64,000 nucleotides of DNA from positions 2,666,001-2,730,000 of the forward strand of contig JANFOG010000005.1 in assembly GCA_024336345.1 (NCBI GenBank). The letters run 5' to 3'. Below, piece after piece: positions 1-11,837 of the stretch. Both the position numbers and the translations under genes were made by a program. The DNA comes from Mariannaea sp. PMI_226. Taxonomy: Eukaryota; Ascomycota; Sordariomycetes; Hypocreales; Nectriaceae. Every line of letters begins with the position of its first letter. Within the stretch, counting starts at the first letter, position 1. The notes beneath the pieces were generated by a model. That model ran no database searches, was not told the origin of the DNA, and worked only from the letters and a program-made list of their open reading frames with translations.

Positions 1-1
1 C

Positions 2-1576
2 TACCGTGCCCGCAGAGGCCGTCATCCACCACCTGGTTTTGATAAGTGGACTGAGGCCGCTCTTGCCTCGAACGCTATCCTCGTCGAAGATTTTTTCGAC
101 CGCATCTACAAAGACCTGACCCCTTTCTGGGCCCTCGATGCCCATACCCTTGCCCAGCGCGCCTCTTCTGGGCGTTGGGTCGTCAAAGTCCGCAATGGAC
201 ATGCTACAGGTGTTGGAAATACCACAGATCGAGTACCCTGGTTACAGCTTTGGTCAGGCCTTGTCGCAGAATTCGCTGACTCGCTCCCGGATGTTGATAT
301 GCCCATCAACTACATGGATGAGCCTCGCATCCTCGTTCCCTTTGACGAAATTACCAAACTGGTATCTATAGAGAACAAAAAAAGACGGTTACCACGTGTG
401 ATCGACACTGTGACCAACTTCACTGGCCTTGCAGCCCTTGATGCCCAGAGTCCACCGCTCTACGACCCCTTCTGGTTTGACAAGTCTGCCGACTACTGGA
501 ATTTGTCTCGTACTGGGTGTGATCCGAAATCTCCTTCGCGCAACGTCGAACAAATACATGACTTCAAAGCTCCGATCGATTACCCGTCCGACTGGGCTCC
601 AGACTACGCATACAATGGCTACATCAAGAACTGGACTGCTGCCATGGATCCATGCACACAGCCGCACCTACCTCACATGCATGGCAGTTTTGTCAAGCCG
701 CTAAGCCTATCGACTACCCAGGAGCTCATCCCTATGTTCGGTGGCTCCAAACTCCCCATGAATAACGACATTCTAATTCCCGGGGCTATGTATTTGACCG
801 ATGACGAGAGCTACTCCGGCGGTGAGGATCAGCATGGACCAGCGTGGTACTGGAAAAAGAACGGCGTCGTTTGGCGAGGAGTGGCGTCAGGAGGGAAAGT
901 CAAGGAATACAACTGGCATCGATTCCACCGCCATCGACTGGTTCAAATGCTCAATGGCACTGCTGTGGAAGACGCCGAGCACAATGGAGGAAAGGCCGAG
1001 AGCTTCCACCTGCCAAATACCGCAAACTATGGGGGAGTGCATCTCAGAGGTCGGACTCTGGGAAAGTGGCTGAAGAAGTTTGCCACTGTTGGCTTCATTA
1101 GTCGACAATGCCAGGTGGACCCGTGCCCCTATCTGGATCCCTATTTCAAAGAAGTGAACCCTATGGCGATGAAGGATCAATTCAAATACAAATTCCTGCC
1201 CGATGCCGATGGAAATTCGTTTAGCGCCCGCTTCCGTGGCTTCATGCGCTCGACAAGCGTTCCTCTGAAGGCCACTATCTATTCCGAATGGCACGACGAC
1301 CGCCTTACTCCCTGGGTCCATTTTGTGCCCATGGACAACACCTTCCAGGACATATACTCCATCCTTGAGTTCTTCACCGACCCCGAAGTCGATGGTGATA
1401 GCGCAGCTCGTTATGTTGCCGAGCGTGGCAAGGATTGGGCCGAGCAGGTTCTACGTCGTGAGGATATGCGTCTCTATGTATGGCGCCTACTGCTAGAGTG
1501 GGCCCGCGTCTGTGATGAGAAACGAGACAAACTAGGATTTGTCCAAGATTTGCTGGAGCAACCAGACGAAACATAG
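2..1576 (+). CDS. GT90 (CAP10-like) glycosyltransferase, 5' partial
   Basis: The reading frame is open from base 2 to the TAG at 1574-1576 with no intron, so only the C-terminal about 524 residues are present and the start lies before the window. The protein has features of the fungal CAP10/GT90 family (Glyco_transf_90): a Trp/Tyr/Asp-rich region (FWFDKSADYWNLSRTG), then the VVWRGVASGG core motif that binds the sugar nucleotide in the family, then an EWHDDRLTPWVHFVPMD segment. In Cryptococcus, CAP10-type proteins are needed for capsule; in ascomycetes they are Golgi or secretory-pathway xylosyl- or mannosyltransferase-like enzymes of uncertain substrate. Any N-terminal signal anchor would lie outside the window. 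The neighbour downstream is convergent. Family call is strong; substrate unknown. Confidence 0.85.
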   Translation, partial: YRARRGRHPPPGFDKWTEAALASNAILVEDFFDRIYKDLTPFWALDAHTLAQRASSGRWVVKVRNGHATGVGNTTDRVPWLQLWSGLVAEFADSLPDVDMPINYMDEPRILVPFDEITKLVSIENKKRRLPRVIDTVTNFTGLAALDAQSPPLYDPFWFDKSADYWNLSRTGCDPKSPSRNVEQIHDFKAPIDYPSDWAPDYAYNGYIKNWTAAMDPCTQPHLPHMHGSFVKPLSLSTTQELIPMFGGSKLPMNNDILIPGAMYLTDDESYSGGEDQHGPAWYWKKNGVVWRGVASGGKVKEYNWHRFHRHRLVQMLNGTAVEDAEHNGGKAESFHLPNTANYGGVHLRGRTLGKWLKKFATVGFISRQCQVDPCPYLDPYFKEVNPMAMKDQFKYKFLPDADGNSFSARFRGFMRSTSVPLKATIYSEWHDDRLTPWVHFVPMDNTFQDIYSILEFFTDPEVDGDSAARYVAERGKDWAEQVLRREDMRLYVWRLLLEWARVCDEKRDKLGFVQDLLEQPDET

Positions 1577-2529
1577 GAACAACAATTCATCAACGAGCAT
1601 TTTAACGAACGAACGGTGCTGGTGTTTGGGAAAGGGGGAGCGTCTATACCCACTGCATGGCTATGATTTCTGCCTGCATCACGATTTGCCCAAGGAGCAA
1701 GATTTGCGCGTCCCCAGTGGACGTTAAACATTCATCTATACACTAATTCTCACGGCCTGGCGTTTGGGAGTTTACCCTTTCACGCTTGTATGATAAGGGA
1801 GAAGCGAGTTTCTTGCTTAGGGATTATTTTAATTGGGCGGAAAAGATATATCGTCTTTATGTCGGTGTTCATGTGGCTGGTCTCTTTTCGAGTAATCAAT
1901 CGACAATATATCTATAGCGCAGCGGCGGCAGAGGAAAAGAGATATAACAAAGAGATGGAAATCTGGGCCACTTGAGGAGGAGAGAGGAGGATAATAATTC
2001 ATCTCCTCGCCCATAATATTCAAATCTGGAAGTCATCTTGGTTTTGCTCCAAGTGTACCCGATAGACTACATAATTCCAAACCAGACGAAAAAAAAAAAA
2101 TTAACTTGTCATCAACCAATTAATTTTGCCCTCTGGCTGCTTTCCGATATGCTACAATTGAAAATAGGTTTGACTCCGTGATATGCAAAATATAAAAAGC
2201 ATGATTCAAGCAGAAGAAAACGATGACTGTCTTGAGTCCTGTGATCGTACTCATGCTCATTATTATGCATGTATTCCTCTCTCCATTTCTTCCCCCATCT
2301 CGCATATTTGTCGGTCATCGCCACTTCGTTCAGGTAGGGGGTCGGGCCAAAGACAACAACGCCTCTCAGATCTTCGTAACCGCACAAACAAACACAAAAA
2401 CTTTCCCATCAAAGGACGTTGCTTTACTGCCTTTTGCTTTTGCTTTTCCTTTTTTTTTTCTTCTTTTCTTTCTTCTTCTGTATCCAATTAGGTAGCTAGT
2501 CAACGGGAGCCAGGGCCGGCCGAGCGGTT
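1577..2529. other. Convergent intergenic / 3' UTR region
   Basis: Between the converging GT90 and Gyp1 genes. It is AT-rich with an A10 run (near 2090) and T-rich stretches at 2450-2480. No ORF here has codon structure or recognisable protein. It most likely holds the two 3' UTRs and poly(A) sites. Confidence 0.6.
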
Positions 2530-4854
2530 CTACAGCTGCAGGTTGGTGACGGGTCCCCGGGACGGTTGACCCTTGAGGTGAGCGGCGGAGCCCTTGAAGA
2601 GGCTCTGCCAGATGAATGCTTCGCTGAGGAGCAGTTCAATGTCCTTTTCCGTCCAGCCCTTGGTGGGCAGGGATTGGAGGAACATCATGATCTCCTGGAA
2701 GTCCATATGGACCAGCTTATGAGACCATTTGACGAGGAATGCGGCACAGACATAGAGGTGGAACTCGGAAAAGCCTTGTTCTTCGGCCTGTGTACGAGGA
2801 GAGTTAGTAAAAAGAAAAAGAAAGAAAGAGAGAAGACCCAACATGTGTGGGTGATCAGAAACGTACCAAGTAAGTGTCCCACATCCTGATAGTATTCTTG
2901 ACGCTGATTTCACGCATGAGGAGACAATTCATCCATCGAAAACTAAACTGGATGAACTCAACACCTTCCTGCTCCAGATGCTTAGATAGCCCGGCGTCAA
3001 TACGAGCTGTGAGATCGCGCAAGGCTGCCACCTGGCGCTGGATGCCAGGTTGCGCTACAATATAGTGATCTTGTATACCGTCCAAGAGTTTTGTCAAGCA
3101 CCAGAAAGAGTCAGCCTCGACTGCATCAAGGACCGATCGGGGCAGCTGTCCTGGGTCCATGCCTGACTCGATGTTGGGGTCTCCTATGTAGATACTCAGG
3201 AAGACCTGCCAGAAAGGCGTTACCAGGTCGTTGATTCCCTGAACATAGCCGCTTGCAGGGTGCCGTACGGCCCACACATACAGGATGCGCTCAAGGGACC
3301 GCTGGGTTGCCTCGTAGCTATACAGCTCAATATGTGGGTTTGTTCGTGGAACGTCAATGCTGATCTGGTGCCAAATCGCCTCATCTAGGCCTCGTGTCCT
3401 GCCACTTGGAGCTGCATTTGAGTTGCTGGCGCTATTTGTATTCGTACCACTCCTCTCAAAGGCCTGGCGCACACCGTCTAGGTATTCCTTGCGCTTTCGC
3501 TCTAGGGTCGCCACTCGACGCTCACTGTTAGTCGGGAGGTAGCTCAAGAGAAGTTGCCACGTCATGGCGCGAACTTCTTCTGGTACGCCAGACCATGCTA
3601 GAGCTCTAAGATCAGGCAGTGGTATGGACGAGGCCTGCAGGAGTTTCTTAAACTTATTTATACGGGTGATTCGGGAGTTTATGGCGTCGGCTTCTTTCGG
3701 TGTGGCATTGGCGGGGACGGTAGGATAGTTGATGAGATGGAGGGCATTGGCGGGGTCTGAAGTTGCATGTTAGTTACTGATCGCCTCGAAACTCGTAGGG
3801 AGTCTAGCCACGGACCTCGAAGGATGTCTTTATACTGTGGCCTCAATATTTTGCCCTCGCTCTTCTTAGGCATAGGATATGTAGGGGCGGGACGCTCAGC
3901 AGCAATATCGGCGCTATTAGAATATCTTCTCGACTGCAAGGCGGCCGGGGGCTCGCTCCCAAGCGGTGAGAGCGTTTCTGAATCAGTTTTGTTCTGTGTA
4001 GCTATCCGTCTAGACCTCCTCTTCATGCTGGACAGACTGGGGAGCCCAAAGTCATCGCCGTCGTCGTCCTCATATCCCATCATTTCGTCTTCGTCGGCTT
4101 TCCAGTCATCGTTGGTGTTTGAGAGGAAGTTAATGTAGTTCTTGAATGGGGGCGTGGATCTGTCAGTTGAGGTGGTTCGTATCGGAGGAGAGGCATCTTG
4201 AATTCGAATCTTGGCTGAGGAAGAGGAAGCGGGCGGCGTCCTGGGGCGGGATGAACCTGACAGATTCCTGAAGAGTGGCAGAACATCAGTCAGCTAGTTG
4301 AACCAAGAGGGGCGAACAATGGGTCGATTCTGGACGTACAGGTTATCGAATTTGAGGATATCGGCATGAGAGTACGCTGCGCCGACCACCAGGCTTGACC
4401 CGGGGCCTCCAGGAGCTGTGATGCTCCTCTTATGTGTGGCGTTCTCTCGTGGAGGCGGTCTCCAGAATGGTGATGCGGATCTGGACAAACGATATGTTTC
4501 AGTGCGAGGGGCCTTGGGGACTGGCTACTACTGAAGGCAGAGAGTAGCAGATGGGAGATGGAGATTGTAACATACTCTGGTCGATCTAGCAAATGGCAAT
4601 TGAGCTTCAGTCAGCAAAACAAGGCCCGGTTGCGACTCTCTTTCAAAACTTTCGACTTCTCTCAACTCCTCCGGGAGGGGACATCTCATCGACATGTGTA
4701 CATACCAACTTGGACCATCTCCTGCGGCAGTGGGGCTGTCAGTACCTTGAGAGTGTCTATGGCGTCGGTTCGTCTCGTGAGCGACGAACGAGCCTGGAGT
4801 TCAAGTACTTACCGACTGTGCGGACTTCTTGGCGCTTCCGGAGGACGGCCACAT
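2530..4854 (-). CDS. GYP1: Gyp1-type TBC domain Rab GTPase-activating protein
   Basis: Seven exons assemble to 602 codons: 4854-4813, 4721-4706, 4585-4576, 4480-4340, 4267-3816, 3756-2867 and 2787-2530. The C-terminal half is a TBC domain of the yeast Gyp1 type (GAP for Ypt1/Rab1 at the Golgi). It carries the catalytic arginine finger in ISIDVPRTNP (about residue 358) and the glutamine finger in YVQGINDL (about 393), followed by the family's FWCLTKLL and QFSFRWMNCLLMRE blocks. The N-terminal about 220 residues are Ser/Pro-rich and probably disordered, with an acidic patch before the TBC domain. The ATG sits in CACCATGTGG. Exons 2 and 3 are only 16 and 10 nt, yet keep frame with consensus GT/AG ends. 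The gene is divergent from HRP1. Family identity is very secure; the extreme N-terminal exons are less so. Confidence 0.9.
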
Positions 4855-5565
4855 GGTGTTTGCCAAAGGGCTTCCCTTTACATACTGCGAATCTGAGCGA
4901 TGATGTTGGATGGAGGCAGGTCTTGGGCGTTTTTGACTTGGGGAGAGTCAGGCACCGCGAGCGTCCTCGGTCGGTTGTTGACGGCACCTGATACCGTCTT
5001 GGACTAGGTGAACTTGTTGAGGGTGGCTATGGCGGCGATCATTCAGGCGGTCACTTGCCTATTGGGAAGTTCGCCAGTGGCCACTGTGCCACTTGGAGCG
5101 CCTAAGACTCAGCGCCATTACAGAGGGGTTCTAGTGGGCCACATCGCTATAAGCTTATGACTCGTGCTGTAAGGTAAGTTGGGTACAGTTTGGCTGACCA
5201 CTACGGGAGCCCTGCCTCGGCCAGCGCCACTGCCTCTAACCAGACTTGGGGCATCATTTTATTGGCTGGTGTTGGCTTAGTCATTCGGACATCAACTTTC
5301 GATAGCCTAGACCTGAAAGGCATCCCTTCGCGACTCGTCTCCTCTTCGTTTGCTAGCCTTCAAACTCAACTCCTTCCATACTTCGGTTTTAGGTCGCTCA
5401 TCTCATCGAAATCTTGATCCCCAAAGGTGCCCGATTCTCAGTATAGAGATTCCCACATCTAGATTTATGATAGTTGTGCATTGAGACGACACTACCGTGC
5501 GCCGCCAGACTAACGGAACCGCGACCACCCAGCCAGATCATCAACCACCCAAACAGCGAGTCGCC
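4855..5565. promoter_or_regulatory. Divergent promoter region of GYP1 and HRP1
   Basis: This 711-bp gap separates the ATGs of GYP1 (-) and HRP1 (+). It contains pyrimidine-rich stretches near 5330-5400 consistent with a transcription start for HRP1. The 75-codon ORF at 5190-5417 resembles no protein I know and probably lies in the HRP1 leader. No specific operator recognised. Confidence 0.5.
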
Positions 5566-8542
5566 ATGACTGAGCCGGAGAACTTCGAGGAAGATCTCTT
5601 CGCCGACCTGTAAGATTGACCGGAGAAGAGTGAAAATAGTTAAAATATAGCATGATCAATAGACTAATGTCCCCGTCTTCCATAGCTACGATGATAATGA
5701 TGCTTCCAAGGCCGCGCCCCCTCCCAAGGCTCCAGCTCCGGCTGTGACGGACAACCAACCCGCCCAACCCATCGCTAACGAGCAGCCCGGAGTATTCCAC
5801 GATGCAGACATAGGAGGTGATGAAGTAATGGGCCATGAACAAGATGACGACGATGAAGATGACGATGTTGACTTCAACCTGGGAGGAGGCCCTAGCAACC
5901 ACGCAGGCCACACCGCCATGCATGAGGACCCTCCATCTCCTCCGCCCTTTGGAACGGTCCACAAAGCAAGTGCCAAGGAAGACGGGTAAGTTTTTCGCCA
6001 TTCCTTTCAAACGTGATTTGTACCTGCAAAATCCTGCACTCCAGCGTGTGTTTTACTCTTCTTCCCCTTTGGTGCCGCCTGTTGGGATCGCGCTAGATTT
6101 TGAACTGGTATTTGGGAGTGGCTTTTTCAAAGATCTTCGGAACGCTAGCTTGGCTTGGCTGGAAGGATCGTGATCAGGTTGATCGGACAGCGTGCGCAAC
6201 ATACATGACTACGAATGACTCAGACGGGGGGAAACCATGATCAGCCCACATGGAGTAAGATGGACCATGAGCAAGAAGCACAGATATCAGATGAAACTTG
6301 TTTTCAACATGATCAAGTTGAGAAGTTGCTTATAGCAAGAGGAGGAAAAAAAGTCAATATCTTTGACAGGGGTCTATCACCCTGTGGATACTCCGAGCAA
6401 GAATCAGTCGACCTAGTCCAGACAGGAGCCAGGTCTCCTTTCTTTCATAGCCATGAGTCGCAGAGATCTTATAAGGGCCCGACGAGAATGTTGATTGGCT
6501 TCTCCGGTCGGCTATAGCGAGATTTGCAGCGAATAGCGCGCGAGGCCAGTACCTAGCACAAGAGAGACAGAGAGAACAGTCAAGACGATAGCACAAGACG
6601 AAAAAATATTCGACCAAGCTGATCTGGCATCTCTCACTGCACTGTCTTCGCTATGTTCAGAACTCTTTTTAAGGGCCCCATGTCGACCTTCTACATCAAG
6701 TCAAACTCTTGCCATTGGATCCTTTCTGTCAACAACCATTCAATATTCTATTACTTGGCCATGCTTGATTGACAGACCTTGATAAATGCCTCTTCGCAAT
6801 CTGCCTCTCCTATAAAGTCGGCTCTAGGCAATTTACCGTTGGGTGTCGAGCATCAAAATGCAGTCTAGTTGCATCATCCATCGAACCGGTTCCTGAAGCT
6901 ATCAAAATTGGATCTTTGACCCCAGGAAGCCCAGGATATTTGGCATATGGAGCGAAGCCAGACGACGTTTAGTTTGCTGTGCAAAATAGATGCCACTGTG
7001 GTCAAGCCTTGCCATGTTACCATCTGATCAACACCATATACTGCCACACAGCTTACCCAAAGGATCCTTGATGCTGCGCATCATCCACCTGCACTCCCTG
7101 TTTTCATATCGCCGCCATACTATCTGCCTTTGATTTATTTGGAAACTAATCGTTAATCGGGGAAATATCATGCTAATTCGTTAAAACAGTAAGATGTTCA
7201 TTGGCGGTCTCAACTGGGAAACTACCGATCGTAAGTAAAATAATGCTCAAGCTTTTAGATTTGCATTCTAATCAAAACAGAGTCTCTACGAGACTATTTC
7301 TCCCAATTCGGCGAGGTAGTAGAATGTACTGTTATGCGAGATAACAGCACTGGGCGCTCACGAGGTTTTGGATTCCTCACATTCAAGGACGCAAAGACAG
7401 TCAACGTTGTTATGGTCAAGGAACACTTTCTTGACGGCAAGATTGTAGGTGTTTACCGTACTTGGTTCTCCTATTACTATGATCGCTGACTTGTCTAGAT
7501 TGACCCGAAGCGAGCTATTCCTCGAGATGAACAGGAGAAGACGAGCAAGATCTTTGTTGGTGGCGTAAGCCAGGAAACCACAGACCAGGAATTTAAGGAC
7601 TATTTTGCCCAGTTTGGCCGAGTTGTCGACGCGACGCTTATGATGGACAAGGACACCGGCCGACCGAGAGGTTTTGGATTCGTTACTTTTGAGAGTGAGG
7701 CTGGCGTTGAAGCATGTATCAACGTACCGCTCGAGATTCATGGAAAGCCTATTGAGGTCAAGAAAGCCCAGCCCCGAGGCAACCTTCGTGAGGAGGAGGA
7801 GGCTTCTCGAAGAAACAAGTTCAGGAAGGGTGATGAGCAATCGTCTCAGAGCTCCATGGGACAACAGATGGGTAACAACGGCATGACTCCTCAAGTTATG
7901 GCCCAATACTTTCAGCGGATGCAACAATACTTTGCCATGATGCAGTCCCAAATGGCGATGAGCCGAGGCATGCCCATGAACCCCGCCATGTGGCAGAACA
8001 TGATGCAGATGCAGCAGATGCAACAGCAGATGATGGGACGCGGTGGTGGTGCCAATGGACAGAACATGATGAATAACATGAACCCTCAGATGATGCAGCA
8101 AATGCAGCAAATGCAACAGCAAATGATGCAGCAACAAGCCCAGCAAGGTGACCAAGGCAATGCTGGCAGGGGCTACAACAACTACGATGGAGGATACCAA
8201 CAGCCTCAAGGTCGACGAGGCGGACGAGGTGGTGGATATGGAGGCCACGGAGGAGCGTACGGCATGGGTGGTGGTGGTGGCGCTGGTGGTGCTGGTGGTG
8301 CCGGCGGCGGTGGCAGTGGTGGCGGTGCCCCAACCTCATGGGAGGGCATGTACGACGACGTTCCCCAGCCCAATCCTAACCAAGGCGGTGGCTTTCGCGG
8401 AAGCGCTCAAGGATCTCCAGATCCCCAACATGCTCCTCCAGCGAACGCGCCCACTGGACCTAAGAACGCCGGCAAGCCTGGTGCCAACTACCGTGGAGGT
8501 GGTCGAGGAGGTAACCGTGGTTTCCATCCCTACTCTCGATGA
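5566..8542 (+). CDS. HRP1: Hrp1/Nab4-like hnRNP, two RRM domains
   Basis: Five exons (5566-5609, 5686-5985, 7190-7230, 7281-7444, 7499-8542) encode 530 aa. Yeast Hrp1/Nab4 is the CF IB factor that binds the UA-rich efficiency element in mRNA 3'-end formation and shuttles with mRNA. Here an acidic N-terminus with an Asp/Glu run precedes RRM1 (about 117-190; RNP2 MFIGGL, RNP1 RSRGFGFLTF) and RRM2 (about 200-275; RNP2 IFVGGV, RNP1 RPRGFGFVTF). A Met/Gln-rich low-complexity block (about 300-390) and a Gly/Arg RGG tail follow, ending HPYSR. The tandem RRM plus Q/M plus RGG order matches the family. The start is an ATG in CGCCATGAC. Intron 2 is about 1.2 kb, while the others are 50-76 nt. Confidence 0.92.
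5986..7189 (+). other. Unusually long (1,204 nt) intron 2 of HRP1
   Basis: The donor GTAAGT follows the codons for KASAKEDG and the acceptor TTAAAACAG precedes the RRM1-coding exon; joining them keeps frame (G-K-M-F-I-G-G-L). ORFs inside it (for example 6215-6517) look random. The 3' part (about 6640-7190) is CT-rich with CAA-type elements and resembles a fungal promoter or leader. I could not recognise a C/D-box or H/ACA snoRNA with confidence. Confidence 0.75.
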
Positions 8543-9462
8543 GAAACTAGGCCCAAGGAAAATGGTAATTCGGAGCTGTTATGCTGGAACGCATAATTGG
8601 GAACCCTCACCATCTATCACATTTGTCAAAGTCGGAGGGGATTTCGTATGAGAAGTTAAAGGAAGGGATAATGGAGGGATATGAAAAAAACAGGAAATTC
8701 TGTACTACTACTTCTTTTTACTCAGGCCAGGTTTCTCTTTGGCTTCTTTTTTTTTCTTATCATCATCTCATGGTTTTTTTTTTTTGTCTTGATATTTCAG
8801 AGCATTTCCGGTTTTCGTTTTACCATGGCCTGGTCGGACAATAAATAAGGAGGCATCAAACAAGTCTTTTCCCGCCTGGACCATTCCCCCCTTGCAAGAT
8901 GCAGAGCAGAAAGCGGGAGAGATGGTGCGATGGTGTGAGGACTTCACAATGGCGATAAGGGAGCGAGATGCTTATGCCAGTCCGATTTAACGATCAATGT
9001 GCTCTCATTTCTGGTCTAACTAACTACCTACCTAACCAGGCAGCGTGTAATTTAAAGTGATGGCCCGAGACATGGACGGATGAAAGATGCGGGAGGGTCA
9101 CGTGGCCATCTTCCTCATCCAGCAGTTTGATTCCTGCCCTGATGGAACTAAGCACCTGTTACCTTGCCTTTCTAAGTTACCTGCGACAGTAGTTAACCAC
9201 CAGGTGCAATGTGGTCTGTCATACCGACAACTAATAAGGCTACCTGGTAGGGGGATCGTATTGAGATCCATCACCAGGCAGGTTAATTACAGTAGTTACT
9301 ATCTTAGTCAGGGTTATTGGGGGCATTGGGGGGCCACCTCTTACAGTAGTGCACCCTTGACGAAAGTACCCCAGAGAGGGTACGGGATATGGGGATGAGA
9401 AAAATTGATAAAAAGAAAATAGAGGGGAAAAGGAAAGGAAAAGAGGAGAAAGCCACACAGAC

Positions 9463-9497
<35 letters not shown>

Positions 9498-10217
9498 AAG
9501 AGAAGGGAGAGATGGAAATAACAACGACGGTTTATCGATTGTTGGCTGACTGGGCATTATCAAGTTCAATTGAGCCAGCTCGAGCGAAGAGACCCCAGTC
9601 TGGACTACGTTACCTAACTGTGTGATAATTAACCTGATCAAGGCATGTGAAGTTATTTACATTTACTGTCAAGTACCTCCCTCCCTCTATGTAGGTATGG
9701 AGATGGAGTACAGATTACATAGTACAGAGTAGATCCTCCCCCTCTCAAACATGGAGCTCACGCTGACGTGAGTATTTCCCAGCAGGAAAAAAAATAACGG
9801 AGCACGACACATGTACGGATACGGGGTAAGATTAATTTACTTTCAGGACAAAACTTGCAAAGAAAAAAATAACCAAGAACAGGGGTTTGAGAAAACCTGG
9901 ACCAGTGGCCTCTCGGCTCAGAGCCGAACCCACCAGACCCGATTATTTCCCTTCGCGTACTTTGTCCTTGTTCTTGTGGGCACACGCGTGACGCCTACAC
10001 TCTCTTTACCGTCTCCGGCCATTACTCCTGTTTGCTCGTGCTTGGCTCACTTGGGATCCATCATTTACCCAGTTGGCTGCTCCCTATACTGCTATTCTTC
10101 TCTACAGATTAGTAGTTGCCTCCCTCGATTCCCTCCAACGAGAGACGGGACGAACACATTGTCACCTTCATTCTTTTGACATCATCGCAAATCCCCCCCT
10201 CCAGCTACATAGTCATC
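8543..10217. other. Intergenic: HRP1 3' UTR and PCT1 promoter
   Basis: This is 1.7 kb between two co-oriented genes. The first about 300 bp (T-rich, with ATAAATAA near 8841) looks like the HRP1 3' UTR. A GA-repeat lies at 9462-9502. The last 150 bp before the PCT1 ATG are pyrimidine-rich, as in fungal leaders. No gene seen. Confidence 0.6.
9462..9502. repeat. (GA)n microsatellite
   Basis: A run of GA dinucleotides interrupted by two AAAG variants, in purine-rich DNA upstream of PCT1. Confidence 0.9.

Positions 10218-11837
<1,620 letters not shown>

Noticed and set aside
2508..2560. GGCCGAGCGGTT, like a tRNA A box
   Set aside because: No B box at the right distance and no cloverleaf; overlaps the GYP1 stop region.
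7358..8248. 296-codon minus-strand ORF
   Set aside because: Antisense of HRP1, His/Leu-rich shadow of the Met/Gln/Gly repeats, crossing its introns.
9645..9653. CATGTGAAG, like the yeast inositol/choline element upstream of PCT1
   Set aside because: More than 560 bp from the ATG, imperfect, and Ino2/Ino4 control is not expected in filamentous fungi.
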